From IMG/VR virus record IMGVR_UViG_3300025322_000062, positions 1-44,253 of that record: 44,253 nucleotides of DNA, one strand, 5' to 3'. The stretch is from a virus. Every line of letters starts with the position of its first letter. The stretch's first letter is position 1. The notes beneath the pieces were generated by a model. The model did no database searches. It saw only the letters and a list, made by a program, of their open reading frames with translations, and had not been told where the DNA came from. A program made the position numbers and the translations under genes. Positions 1 through 7,097 of the stretch are shown piece by piece.

Positions 1-1
1 T

Positions 2-139
2 AGTGCCGTAGATGGTAGCGAACTCCCCTCTCAAGTCGTGGGAGTGACGCTGACCGAAGTGGACGAGGCGATCGCTAATAAAAAGATTGAACTTGCCGAA
101 CTAGAAGCGTTTAAGGCTGATCTAAAAGCGGCAGTATAG
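2..139 (+). CDS. C-terminal end of a gene cut by the window edge
   Basis: An open frame runs from the left edge to a TAG at 137-139, giving 45 residues that end in a charged, probably helical tail (ELAELEAFKADLKAAV). No start is visible, so the gene begins outside the window. It lies just upstream of small head genes and the scaffold gene on the same strand, so it is likely part of the structural operon. I do not recognise the family. The tail does not look like the end of a tyrosine recombinase, so it is not the continuation of the integrase cut at the right edge. Confidence 0.6.
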   Translation, partial: SAVDGSELPSQVVGVTLTEVDEAIANKKIELAELEAFKADLKAAV

Positions 140-156
140 AAATGAGGTGAGTATTT

Positions 157-366
157 ATGTCAGACAATCAAAAGATTGAGGATAAAAAGGAAGAGCAAAA
201 GACCTTCACGGCGGAGGAGTTTGCCAAAAGTTATAGTGAATTATGTGAGAAGATGAGATGGAGACTAGTAGTAGCCCCTGTATGGTTGGCAAGGGACGAT
301 AGTACGTTCTCAATGCAACTCCAATATCAGGTGGGGAAACTTCCAAAAAGAGAAGAGGTGGTATAA
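157..366 (+). CDS. Small hypothetical head-region protein (69 aa)
   Basis: Starts with ATG at 157 behind a Shine-Dalgarno-like AGGTGAG about 8 nt upstream. The N-terminal 20 residues are Lys/Glu/Gln rich and probably disordered; residues 17-35 form an amphipathic helix (FTAEEFAKSYSELCEK), followed by a more hydrophobic beta-like part (RLVVAPVWL). Small proteins of this kind are common upstream of phage scaffold and capsid genes, but I cannot assign a function. The stop TAA at 364-366 lies inside the -10 element of the next gene. Confidence 0.7.
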   Translation: MSDNQKIEDKKEEQKTFTAEEFAKSYSELCEKMRWRLVVAPVWLARDDSTFSMQLQYQVGKLPKREEVV

Positions 367-367
367 T
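359..367 (+). promoter_or_regulatory. Extended -10 promoter, leaderless start for the 374 gene
   Basis: TGG-TATAAT (TATAAT at 362-367) sits exactly 6 nt before the ATG at 374. With the usual spacing from -10 hexamer to +1, transcription would begin at the A of that ATG. No convincing -35 is seen; the TG dinucleotide gives an extended -10. The element overlaps the stop codon of the upstream gene. It belongs to a set with the same geometry elsewhere in the window. Confidence 0.55.
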
Positions 368-373
368 TATATG

Positions 374-610
374 ATGAAAACTAGAAAAGAATACGAGGAC
401 ATCTGTGATAAGACCTTTATTTTAGCTGGAGAGGCTCAGGCTACCCGAATTCAAATAGACCTACTCTTAGATATTCGTGATCTACTTATCAAGATATCCA
501 ATAGTAGTCTTTATAAAGATATTGTGGAAGCAAGAAAAGAGGTTTCTCGTCGTTCTGGAGTGGAAAATCCCATTACTATTATAAATCGTACGAGAGGGGG
601 GGCGAGATAA
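374..610 (+). CDS. Small hypothetical protein (78 aa)
   Basis: Two adjacent ATG codons (371 and 374) are possible. I choose 374 because it lies exactly 6 nt after a TATAAT element, matching other starts here. The protein is helical: KTRKEYEDI, then a hydrophobic helix (IQIDLLLDIRDLLIKI), then a basic Arg-rich C-terminus. The gene ends next to a run of seven G residues (596-602), and another short coding frame continues just downstream in the +1 frame. Function is unknown; position suggests a head-associated or assembly role. Confidence 0.65.
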   Translation: MKTRKEYEDICDKTFILAGEAQATRIQIDLLLDIRDLLIKISNSSLYKDIVEARKEVSRRSGVENPITIINRTRGGAR

Positions 611-611
611 A

Positions 612-743
612 ACGCCTTTCAAGAAAATCGGAACGAATAAATATGTAAGCTCTAGCGGTAGAAAATGGACAAAGAAGCAAGTAATTGCTTATCATGCTTC
701 GGGTGGCACATTTAGTAGAGTCAAAAAGAGAAAAAAGAAATAG
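612..743 (+). CDS. Small basic ORF (about 43 aa) without a normal start codon
   Basis: The frame is open from about 585 to a TAG at 741-743 and encodes a sensible small basic protein: PFKKIGTNKYVSSSGRKWTKKQ, then a hydrophobic stretch and a C-terminal run of Lys/Arg. There is no ATG, GTG or TTG at its beginning. Either it starts at the ACG at 612 behind the purine-rich GAGGGGGGG, or it is joined to the upstream gene by a +1 shift (or a sequencing indel) at the G7 run. Coding is suggested by composition only. No function can be assigned. Confidence 0.4.
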   Translation, partial: TPFKKIGTNKYVSSSGRKWTKKQVIAYHASGGTFSRVKKRKKK

Positions 744-772
744 TTGCATTTAGAATGTGATAATTATATAAT
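744..772 (+). promoter_or_regulatory. Sigma70-type promoter before the scaffold gene
   Basis: TTGCAT at 744-749 and TATAAT at 767-772 are separated by 17 nt, a near-consensus housekeeping promoter. The predicted start is about 779, leaving a leader of about 23 nt before the ATG at 802. It would drive scaffold and capsid transcription. Confidence 0.65.
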
Positions 773-801
773 AGTATAGACCAAGCGAAAGCAGTCAAAT
801 T

Positions 802-1551
802 ATGGAAGAAATTAAAGACCAAGTTACAACGGAAAGTCCAGTGGTAGTAGAGTCTACAGGCCCTAAGACCATTAAAAAGGACCAAACTCCCAAAGAACAG
901 TCAACAGAAAGTGTGAAGGGGACAGAAGTAGAGTCCAAGAAGTACAAAGTATCTCTCCCAGATGGGGAAAGAGAAATGACATCAGACGAACTTTACGACC
1001 ACTATCAAAAGATAGGTCCAGAATTCACAAGAAGGTCTCAGGAACTCGCTGAATTCAAAAGGCGGGATACAGAGACTCAGGAGAGGAATAAGAGAACGGC
1101 TGAGGAGTCGGTGTCTCAAAACAAACTCTTAGAAGATGTTGACCCAACTGTTCGGGATGCCATTGTAAAGATAGTATCCCCAGTAATACAGGAGGCTTTA
1201 GGTCAGAGAGATAAAGCAGAGGAACAGAAAAGGTCTCAGGAAGCATTTGACAAAAGATTGATTGAACTTGAGAAAAAGTACCCTGGCGGGGATGGAATGA
1301 AAAAGTTTGACAAGTTAGAAATTCTAAGAGAGATGCAAGCACTTGGAAATGAAATTTATGACCCGGAGGTTTTGTATCAGAGATTACATTGGGACAGCTA
1401 TCTTGACACTCAGCTAAAGCAAGCAATGAAAGGCAAATCGGGAGGTTCATCTACGGAGAGTACCTCAACCGAAGCTCCAAGGAAACCTGGGGAAACGAAA
1501 ACCCCAACGACCTGGGGAGAAGCCTCAAAGAACGCTTTTAGCCGTATCTAA
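802..1551 (+). CDS. Probable capsid scaffolding protein
   Basis: 249 residues, highly charged, no membrane segment. The first 60 residues are Ser/Thr/Lys/Glu rich and probably disordered. The central part (about 75-165) is a predicted coiled coil full of Glu, Lys, Arg and Gln. The C-terminal 40 residues are low complexity (Ser, Thr, Pro, Lys) with a final basic/aromatic tip. This composition, the length and the position immediately before the major capsid gene are typical of phage scaffolds, which fill the procapsid and are removed before DNA packaging. The role is inferred from context and composition. Another acidic head-assembly chaperone is the alternative. Confidence 0.75.
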   Translation: MEEIKDQVTTESPVVVESTGPKTIKKDQTPKEQSTESVKGTEVESKKYKVSLPDGEREMTSDELYDHYQKIGPEFTRRSQELAEFKRRDTETQERNKRTAEESVSQNKLLEDVDPTVRDAIVKIVSPVIQEALGQRDKAEEQKRSQEAFDKRLIELEKKYPGGDGMKKFDKLEILREMQALGNEIYDPEVLYQRLHWDSYLDTQLKQAMKGKSGGSSTESTSTEAPRKPGETKTPTTWGEASKNAFSRI

Positions 1552-1619
1552 ATTCCTAAATTTATAAAAGAATAAGTAATTCGAGAAATAGTATTTACTA
1601 TTGGAGGAGGTGAATATAT

Positions 1620-2843
1620 ATGGCACAAAATTTAGCGAATTTCGACGAGGCACTAAAGATTGATTACTTACCAGTGGTAAGAACTCAGTTGAATAACACT
1701 CGTATTCTATCTTCAAAGATAGAACGAAATGAAAGGGATGTAACAGGAAAACAGTGGCAGATTACCACACACATTACTAGAAACTCTGGTATCGGTGCGG
1801 GTACTGAAACTGGGCTTCCAACAGCAGGAAACCAAGAATATGCGAATCCTTACGGAGTTGTTAAATACAACCGAGGAAGAATCCAAGTATCTGGACCTTC
1901 TATTGAGGCATCTAAGGACGACAAAGGAGCAATTGTTAGAGTTCTGGAGTCCGAAATTAAAGGAGTTACAGAGGATTTGAAGAAAGATATTAACTATCAA
2001 TTCTTCAATGACGGTACAGCTGTGAGAGCTTTGATTAACGGAGACCCAGGAACTGAGGTTACCTTAACTCTTGACACTCCAGGTACACGTTGGTTATCAG
2101 AAGGTATGTTGGTGTCTATCCTAGACCCAGCAACTGGAGATATAACGACATCTGGAGCTAGTTTGACATTATCCACAATTTCATCTTCTACAGCGGCTAA
2201 GTTGTCGGCAGCGGCAAATGCTGATGTAGCTGATAATGATTGGGTAATTAGAACTGGAGCTAGAACTGTTGGTGGAGGTTCACTTACGGCAAATCCTTCT
2301 TTGGAAATTATGGGTCTAAAAGGTATTATAGACGACAACACTTACGTTGATACGTTGCACAATATCTCAAGAACCACAAATCCTTATTGGAATTGTTCTA
2401 CAAGTACCACTGATAGTAACGGGGGTACATTAAGAGATATGACACTCGCATTGATTCAAACACAGATAACTGCGGTTGAAGCAAATGGGGGTAAAACAAA
2501 TCTTATAATTTCAGACCACGCTATGAGAGATGCTTATGCAGCTCTTGTGGTTGCTGATAAAAGATTTGTGAATACTCTTAAGTTGGACGGGGGCTTTATG
2601 GCTCTTGCGTACAATGAGATTCCTTGGGTAGCTGATGGGGATTGTTCACCAAATAATGTCTATTTCGTTGACACTGACCATTTGCAGATAATGCAGATGA
2701 GTGATTGGAACTGGATGGATAGGGACGGCGCAGTTCTCTCAAGAGTTTCTGGCTCTGACGCTTATGAAGCAGTACTTTATTGGTACTCTGACTTAACGAC
2801 AGATAAACCTAGAGCTCACTCGTTTTTAAGGGACGTTCAGTAA
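1620..2843 (+). CDS. Major capsid protein
   Basis: 407 residues, starting at ATG 1620 behind a very strong Shine-Dalgarno (GGAGGAGG) about 7 nt upstream, as expected for the most abundant virion protein. The sequence has the character of HK97-fold capsid proteins of podo- and siphoviruses: an N-terminal helix, then a Gly/Thr-rich extended segment (GIGAGTETGLPTAG, a likely E-loop region), a long helix around residues 100-130 (ESEIKGVTEDLKKDI), a Gly/Thr-rich insertion, and a C-terminal P-domain-like part with LIISDHAMRDAYAAL. It follows the scaffold gene and precedes a terminator-like hairpin. I am confident of the role; the exact family is not determined. Confidence 0.88.
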   Translation: MAQNLANFDEALKIDYLPVVRTQLNNTRILSSKIERNERDVTGKQWQITTHITRNSGIGAGTETGLPTAGNQEYANPYGVVKYNRGRIQVSGPSIEASKDDKGAIVRVLESEIKGVTEDLKKDINYQFFNDGTAVRALINGDPGTEVTLTLDTPGTRWLSEGMLVSILDPATGDITTSGASLTLSTISSSTAAKLSAAANADVADNDWVIRTGARTVGGGSLTANPSLEIMGLKGIIDDNTYVDTLHNISRTTNPYWNCSTSTTDSNGGTLRDMTLALIQTQITAVEANGGKTNLIISDHAMRDAYAALVVADKRFVNTLKLDGGFMALAYNEIPWVADGDCSPNNVYFVDTDHLQIMQMSDWNWMDRDGAVLSRVSGSDAYEAVLYWYSDLTTDKPRAHSFLRDVQ

Positions 2844-2900
2844 TCCTTAACGTTGTTCAAACGTAAAATGAGTATCTCGCAAGAGGGTAACCTATTTAAC

Positions 2901-2925
2901 AGAGGCATCCTTTTCGGGTGCCTCT
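2901..2925 (+). terminator. Hairpin terminator after the capsid gene
   Basis: AGAGGCATCC (2901-2910) pairs over 10 bp with GGGTGCCTCT (2916-2925), with one U-G pair and a 5-nt loop, followed by ATTTATTT. It may end or attenuate capsid transcription before the decoration-like genes. Confidence 0.75.
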
Positions 2926-2952
2926 ATTTATTTGAAAGGTGGTGGAAATAAA

Positions 2953-3357
2953 ATGATAACAAGAAAACAGATAAGTCCCGAGTCAAGAGATACTTATGTA
3001 ATAATAAGTATTCAATCCTCTACTGTGGCTGATAGAGTTGTAGGCATTTGCCCAGTCAGGTCTCAACTTGTGAAGGTTTATGAGGTTCATGGAACTGCTG
3101 GAACCGACGGTAGTGCCGTAACTCTTTCTATTGAGAGATTGCAGGGTACAGAAACCTCTGGAAACGGAGATGCTGTAGTGGATGCAACAATAAACCTAAA
3201 AGGAACAGCTAACACGGTTCAGGAAGGAACGATTGTAACTACAAGTAATATTCACATATTCGAGGCTGGAAATAGAGTAGGAACGAACGCAACAGGAACT
3301 ACTACAGACCTTGCTAATATGGTTGTATCCTTGCAGTTTAGACCAGTTGATGCGTAA
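2953..3357 (+). CDS. Decoration-like head protein (134 aa)
   Basis: Starts at ATG 2953 behind GAAAGGTGGTGG; a TTG at 2932 is a weaker alternative. The protein is beta-rich with short repeated Thr/Gly/Val segments and no membrane segment. Its fold marker is the pattern ITRK..SPESRDTYVI near the N-terminus and ANMVVSLQFRPVDA at the end. The same pattern occurs in the next gene (IKTRNIKADSRDTFTI and AGMTVILTFRKVDD), so the two are paralogs. Position directly after the capsid gene suggests a capsid decoration or head-fibre base protein; this is inference. Confidence 0.65.
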   Translation: MITRKQISPESRDTYVIISIQSSTVADRVVGICPVRSQLVKVYEVHGTAGTDGSAVTLSIERLQGTETSGNGDAVVDATINLKGTANTVQEGTIVTTSNIHIFEAGNRVGTNATGTTTDLANMVVSLQFRPVDA

Positions 3358-3391
3358 TTAAGGTTAATTTTTTGGAATGGGGGTGTAGAAT

Positions 3392-4339
3392 ATGATTAAA
3401 ACAAGAAATATTAAAGCAGATAGCAGAGATACGTTTACAATTCAATATTACGGGGCAACTTCTTTCACCGATAGGACAGTCGGTATAGTTCCCGTTAATT
3501 GCGAATTAGTAAAAGTTCAGGAAGTACACACTACGGCGGCTTCCGTTGGAACTTTAATGGTAGAGAAACTAAGACATACAGAAACTGTGGGAAGTGGGAA
3601 TGATTTACTTTCAGCGGCTATAGACTTAACTGCGGCATCAGCAACAGTTCAAACAGGTGCGTTGATTGCTGTAGCACAGAATAAAACACTTCAACCGTTT
3701 GTAACTTTGTTTCATGCAGGGGATAGGATAGGTTTGGATTTCAGTGAAACCCCAACTTCTCTTGCAGGAATGACTGTTATTCTAACTTTTAGAAAGGTAG
3801 ATGATGTATACTTATTTAGCAATTCAGCAAGTCCTTCTTCGTCTTCAAGTCTTTCTCCGAGTGCTTCTCCGAGTTTATCACCTAGCTTGTCTCCTAGCGT
3901 CTCTCCAAGTGTGAGTTTGTCGCCTAGCTTATCACCAAGCGTAAGTCCTAGTGTTTCACTATCACCGAGTTTGAGTCCAAGCTTATCGCCATCTCTAAGT
4001 CCAAGCTTATCACCGAGTTTAAGTCCGAGTTTAAGCCCATCGGTCTCACCTTCAGTGAGTTTGTCGCCGTCTCTTTCGCCAAGCGTTTCACCGAGTGTGA
4101 GTTTGTCGCCGAGTTTATCACCTTCGGTATCGCCATCGGTTTCTTTGAGTCCAAGTTTTTCTCCGAGCTTGTCTCCAAGTTTATCTCCGAGTGCGAGTCC
4201 CAGCTTGAGCCCAAGTTTGAGCCCGAGTTTGAGTCCGTCGTTATCTCCGAGTGTAAGTCCGTCGGCCTCTCTCTCGCCGAGCAAATCTCCTTCGCTATCG
4301 CCTTCAGTCAGTCCTTCTTTATCTCCAAGCGAGGAGTAG
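3392..4339 (+). CDS. Decoration-like protein with long Ser-Pro repeat tail
   Basis: 315 residues in two parts. Residues 1 to about 140 are a beta-rich domain paralogous to the preceding gene. Residues from about 147 to the end are an almost pure Ser-Pro repeat (SPSLSPS, SPSVSPS) with Leu, Val and Ala as the third residue. Such tails are extended and surface-exposed and are good acceptors for O-linked sugars. The glycosyltransferase cassette begins immediately downstream. I infer a capsid surface fibre or spike; whether the repeat is glycosylated is untested. The repeat also creates long false frames on the opposite strand. Confidence 0.65.
   Translation: MIKTRNIKADSRDTFTIQYYGATSFTDRTVGIVPVNCELVKVQEVHTTAASVGTLMVEKLRHTETVGSGNDLLSAAIDLTAASATVQTGALIAVAQNKTLQPFVTLFHAGDRIGLDFSETPTSLAGMTVILTFRKVDDVYLFSNSASPSSSSSLSPSASPSLSPSLSPSVSPSVSLSPSLSPSVSPSVSLSPSLSPSLSPSLSPSLSPSLSPSLSPSVSPSVSLSPSLSPSVSPSVSLSPSLSPSVSPSVSLSPSFSPSLSPSLSPSASPSLSPSLSPSLSPSLSPSVSPSASLSPSKSPSLSPSVSPSLSPSEE
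3830..4333 (+). repeat. Ser-Pro coding repeat tract
   Basis: About 500 bp of degenerate 6- to 12-bp units coding for S-P-x-L/V-S-P. Codons for Ser alternate between AGT, AGC and TCx, so the protein repeat is much better conserved than the DNA. This points to selection on the protein sequence rather than recent slippage. Confidence 0.85.
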
Positions 4340-4347
4340 TAAGCACA

Positions 4348-4391
4348 CACCAAATCTCTTCGTTGAAATATACGAAGAGATGGTGTAGAAT
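4348..4391 (+). promoter_or_regulatory. Promoter with built-in inverted repeat upstream of the glycosyltransferase cassette
   Basis: TTGAAA (4363-4368), a 17-nt spacer, and TAGAAT (4386-4391), then exactly 6 nt to ATG 4398, so the transcript should be leaderless. A large inverted repeat overlaps the promoter: CACC plus ATCTCTTCGT (4348-4363) pairs with ACGAAGAGAT plus GGTG (4372-4385), with the -35 element in the loop. No U-tract follows, so an operator is as likely as a terminator for the upstream gene. Confidence 0.6.
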
Positions 4392-4397
4392 GATGTC

Positions 4398-5087
4398 ATG
4401 ACACGAACTAAGGTTTATGTGGCGTTACTTAATCAAGGAACAATTCAGGCAGGACTTGAAACTTCGTTAATAAACTGGATGTATGAATACAAAGAAAAGT
4501 ATGATTTCAAGATTTTCTTTCCCACAGGAAGACCAATACCAAATAATAGAAATAAAATAGTTAGGGATTTTCTTGCGGGAGACTGGGACATACTTTTTAT
4601 GTTTGACGACGACAACATTCCTTTAAGAAATCCTTTTTCAATGCTGGAACACGATAAAGATGTATGCGGTGGGTGCTATCCGGGAAGAAACAGCAAGGGA
4701 TTTCATTTCCATGTCTACTATCTGGATAAAGATAAATATCCAAAAGAAATTTCTTTTAAGTTCGTACCCCCAGAGAAAAGAGAAGGATTGCAGAAAGTGG
4801 ACGCTGTAGCCACAGGTTGTATTTATATTAAAAGACATGTTCTAATAAAGATGATAGAGAAAGGTTGGGCTCCGTTTGAGGATATGTTTGACAAAGTTGG
4901 GGTTTTAATTACAAATGACGATATGGCTTTTTGTCTTAAATGTATGAGTTTGGGAGTGGAAGTATATGCTGATTGGAATGTTATATGCGACCACATAAAG
5001 GAGGTTTCTCTATTGGAAGTTATAAAGGCCATACAGGAAGCGGCAGTAACAGGAAAAGCTGTGATCAGTAAAGAGGGAGGATTTTGA
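4398..5087 (+). CDS. Glycosyltransferase, GT-A fold
   Basis: 229 residues. The key motif is MFDDDNIP near residue 76, a DxD-type acidic cluster that binds the nucleotide-sugar and metal in GT-A enzymes. Upstream the FFPTGRPIPNNRNKIVRDFL segment resembles the nucleotide-binding region of phage-encoded GT-A proteins. A later TGCIYIKR segment and a C-terminal CDHIK are further candidate acceptor/catalytic parts. No signal peptide or membrane segment, so it should be cytoplasmic. It is the first gene of the glycan cassette and starts from a leaderless promoter. The sugar and acceptor cannot be told from the sequence. Confidence 0.7.
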   Translation: MTRTKVYVALLNQGTIQAGLETSLINWMYEYKEKYDFKIFFPTGRPIPNNRNKIVRDFLAGDWDILFMFDDDNIPLRNPFSMLEHDKDVCGGCYPGRNSKGFHFHVYYLDKDKYPKEISFKFVPPEKREGLQKVDAVATGCIYIKRHVLIKMIEKGWAPFEDMFDKVGVLITNDDMAFCLKCMSLGVEVYADWNVICDHIKEVSLLEVIKAIQEAAVTGKAVISKEGGF

Positions 5088-5305
5088 TGGATTTCAAGGA
5101 ACAGAAAGAATACATAAAAGAAAATAGAAAGATAGACATGAATAAGTTTAATAGAGTTTCCGACATCACGAACATGGTAGATTTTATAAATAACGAAGTG
5201 GAAAGAAAAAATAACGACCGAGCAGATAATGAAATACATGAAATCTCTAAGTTCTTGGCAAGAACAATAGGGCGAAAGATGTTTTTCTTGAAAGGTAAAT
5301 CGTGA
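5087..5305 (+). CDS. Small helical protein in the glycan cassette (72 aa)
   Basis: ATG 5087 shares one base with the previous stop (TGATG) and has a GGGAGG Shine-Dalgarno 7 nt upstream, so translation is coupled. The protein is charged and helical (EQKEYIKENRKIDMNKF) with no recognisable domain. Its stop overlaps the GTG start of the next glycosyltransferase. Probably a partner or linker of the neighbouring enzymes; function unknown. Confidence 0.6.
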   Translation: MDFKEQKEYIKENRKIDMNKFNRVSDITNMVDFINNEVERKNNDRADNEIHEISKFLARTIGRKMFFLKGKS

Positions 5306-5619
5306 ACAATATAGTTTTATCTGTGGTTATTCCTAGTTACCGAGACCCCCTGTTACATAAGACAATAGAGTCTCTTTTAACACATTCTGGTCTTGGAGCT
5401 GGTCTGGAGATTATTCCCGTACTAGATGGTTACTGGCCCGAAACCCCCATTGTAGATGACGAAAGAGTACGAATAGTACATCTAGGTAAGAATCGTGGTA
5501 TGCGGGGGGCGATAAATGCGGGAGTGTCAGTATCCAGAGGAGAGCTTATTTGCAGACTTGATGAACACTGTTGTTTTGACCAAGGTTGGGATAGAAAAAT
5601 GGCTGAGGCATACCAATAA
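5302..5619 (+). pseudogene. N-terminal fragment of a family 2 glycosyltransferase, split by an HNH gene
   Basis: GTG start at 5302 overlaps the previous stop. The 105 residues match the N-terminal half of a GT2 domain: LSVVIPSYRDP (first beta strand), then IIPVLDGYWPE, an RGAINAGV-like segment, and [23 protein letters not shown], equal to MKVDAHCSFDKGFDRKMLEAF in the related gene at 11546. The frame stops at 5617-5619 just before an HNH gene. The rest of the enzyme resumes at about 6081 in a different frame ([11 protein letters not shown]). The two pieces could act as a split enzyme, or be joined if the insert is spliced; no intron core is evident. Confidence 0.7.
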
Positions 5620-5620
5620 T

Positions 5621-6088
5621 ATGACATATAAAAAAGGGCATATCCCATGGACTAAAGGAAAGACACCATCAAAAGAGACTAGGGAGAAACTTCGAGTAGC
5701 TCATTTAGGCAAAAAGCTTACCGAAGAACATAAGGAAAAGCTAAGCGAGTCTCATAAAGGTCCTAGACAATGGAGATTAGGTAAGCCAATTTATAAAAAT
5801 AGAGGAGCTAATGGTTCGGCATGGAAAGGTGGTATATATCCTATAAATAAGGCGATAAGATGTTCTTTAGAGTATAAAATATGGAGAAGGTCTGTTTTTG
5901 AAAGAGATAATTATACGTGTATTTGGTGTGGACAACGAGGAGGGACACTTCACGCTGACCATATAAAACCATTTTCTCTATTCCCAGAATTAAGATTCGC
6001 ACTAGATAATGGAAGGACGCTTTGCATAAAATGTCACGCAACAACTGACACATATAAAAGTAAAGCAAGAACGTATGGAAAACTTTAA
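5621..6088 (+). CDS. HNH homing endonuclease with NUMOD3-like motifs
   Basis: 155 residues starting at ATG 5621, two nt after the stop of the glycosyltransferase fragment. The N-terminal part has repeated NUMOD3-type DNA-binding segments ([20 protein letters not shown], then a second [15 protein letters not shown] copy). The C-terminal part is an HNH nuclease: [11 protein letters not shown] (CxxC), HADHI (catalytic His), a conserved Asn in DNGRTLC, and CIKCHA. This is the class that inserts into conserved phage genes and copies itself by double-strand break repair. It sits precisely inside a glycosyltransferase gene and fills nearly the whole insertion. Confidence 0.88.
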   Translation: MTYKKGHIPWTKGKTPSKETREKLRVAHLGKKLTEEHKEKLSESHKGPRQWRLGKPIYKNRGANGSAWKGGIYPINKAIRCSLEYKIWRRSVFERDNYTCIWCGQRGGTLHADHIKPFSLFPELRFALDNGRTLCIKCHATTDTYKSKARTYGKL

Positions 6089-6605
6089 AATAGCGAAAGA
6101 AAAGGAGGGTTGGATTATGACGGCTAAAAGATACTTTCTTGACCCTGTTGAGTGGAAAATAATGGACATACCCCCAGTGGAGCATGAAAAGTTGGTTATT
6201 CAAAATGTCAGTGAGGGGGTTAGAAAGTTCGCCGGTGTGCGTTGGAAAAGTCGTGATGAGGAGCAAAAAGATGTTATGGTATCGGAAACCGAGGCTGTTC
6301 AAGGTAGTATGTGGATAATAGGGCGTAAGTGGTGGGATAATATTATCGGTGAATTACAAAATAAAGGATACGGCCCCACTTATCAGGATTCAGTTGAGGT
6401 GTGCATGAAGACTTGGCAAGCGGGAGGTAGGTTGATAGTTAATAAAAACACTTGGTTCGCCCATAAACATAGGAGTTTCCCCAGGACTCATCAGGAGGGT
6501 TCACCAGAGAACCCATCTAATAGAGAGGCTAGTTGGAAATACTCTTTAGAGGTTTGGGAGAGATACTATAATGAGGTTTTAATACCTAAGTGGAAGGATT
6601 TATGA
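6075..6605 (+). pseudogene. C-terminal fragment of the split glycosyltransferase
   Basis: The frame carries the C-terminal half of a GT2 enzyme. Landmarks shared with the intact relative at 11546 include ETEAVQGSMWIIGRKWWDNI (compare ETMSLQGSSFMCTREKFWEL) and WQAGGRLIVNKNTWFAHKHR (compare WLSGGRVLVNHRTWYAHMFR). Possible starts are ATG 6075, inside the end of the HNH gene, or ATG 6118, preceded by AAAGGAGG. Homology to the first half ends at about 5611, so the insertion is about 470 bp and not a multiple of three. It may still be expressed as a separate subunit. Confidence 0.65.
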
Positions 6606-6997
6606 AAGGTCAACCTAGAACCCAGGAAATTAAGGATAAAATTAGTAAAACATTAATGGGTCACCCTATTTCTGAAAAGGTAAGAAGAACACTTGCCGAA
6701 AAGACTACTTTTAAGAAAGGTTTTACTCCGTGGAATAAGGGTAAAAGGTGGTCGGAAGATATGAAAAGGAGAATAAGTCAAACTAATAAAAGAAGTATTC
6801 GTGAGAGAGATAATTATATCTGTCGGGTTTGTAGTCAGTACGGAAGTCATGTTCATCACATAGACTATAACAAAAAGAACTGTAATCCAGAAAATCTTAT
6901 CACTTTATGTACCAGTTGCCATACTAAAACAAACTTCAATAGGCAGAATTGGATATTATATTTTAATAAGGAAATAGTTACTAAGTGGGGTTTGTAA
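6602..6997 (+). CDS. Second HNH homing endonuclease
   Basis: 131 residues. ATG 6602 overlaps the glycosyltransferase stop (ATGA). The N-terminus has NUMOD3-like segments (PRTQEIKDKISKTLMGH, then KGFTPWNKGKRWSEDMKRRI). The nuclease core is ERDNYICRVCSQYG (CxxC), HVHHIDY (catalytic His), NPENLITLC and CTSCHTKTN. It is related to the HNH gene at 5621 but clearly divergent. It lies between the end of one glycosyltransferase and a 32-codon remnant of another, so the neighbourhood was probably rearranged around homing events. Confidence 0.85.
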   Translation: MKGQPRTQEIKDKISKTLMGHPISEKVRRTLAEKTTFKKGFTPWNKGKRWSEDMKRRISQTNKRSIRERDNYICRVCSQYGSHVHHIDYNKKNCNPENLITLCTSCHTKTNFNRQNWILYFNKEIVTKWGL

Positions 6998-6998
6998 T

Positions 6999-7097
6999 AT
7001 GTTGAGTGTTGTTATTCCCGCATTCAGATTTAAAGATGTAGAATCCAGCACTACGGTACTGAGTAATTTAGTTGATTTAAAGGAGTCTCATGTATAA
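6999..7097 (+). pseudogene. Remnant of a family 2 glycosyltransferase N-terminus
   Basis: A 32-residue frame beginning LSVVIPAFRFKDVESS, which matches the first strand and helix of the GT2 genes at 5302 (LSVVIPSYRDP) and 11546 (LSLIIPARSE). It then ends at a TAA at 7095-7097 that overlaps the next gene. Most of the enzyme is missing. The AAAGGAG near its end now serves as the ribosome binding site for the methyltransferase at 7090, which may be why the fragment persists. Confidence 0.6.

Noticed and set aside
1055-1450. Minus-strand frame under the scaffold gene
   Set aside because: Shadow of the scaffold coding sequence; no ribosome site or recognisable domain.
3830-4333. CRISPR-like tandem repeats
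   Set aside because: The units are coding, degenerate and lack spacer/repeat alternation.
3712-4353. Long minus-strand frame with LGLKLGDKLG repeats
   Set aside because: It is the antisense image of the Ser-Pro repeat; the sense frame has a sensible domain and start, and the same shadow appears at 14090-14518.
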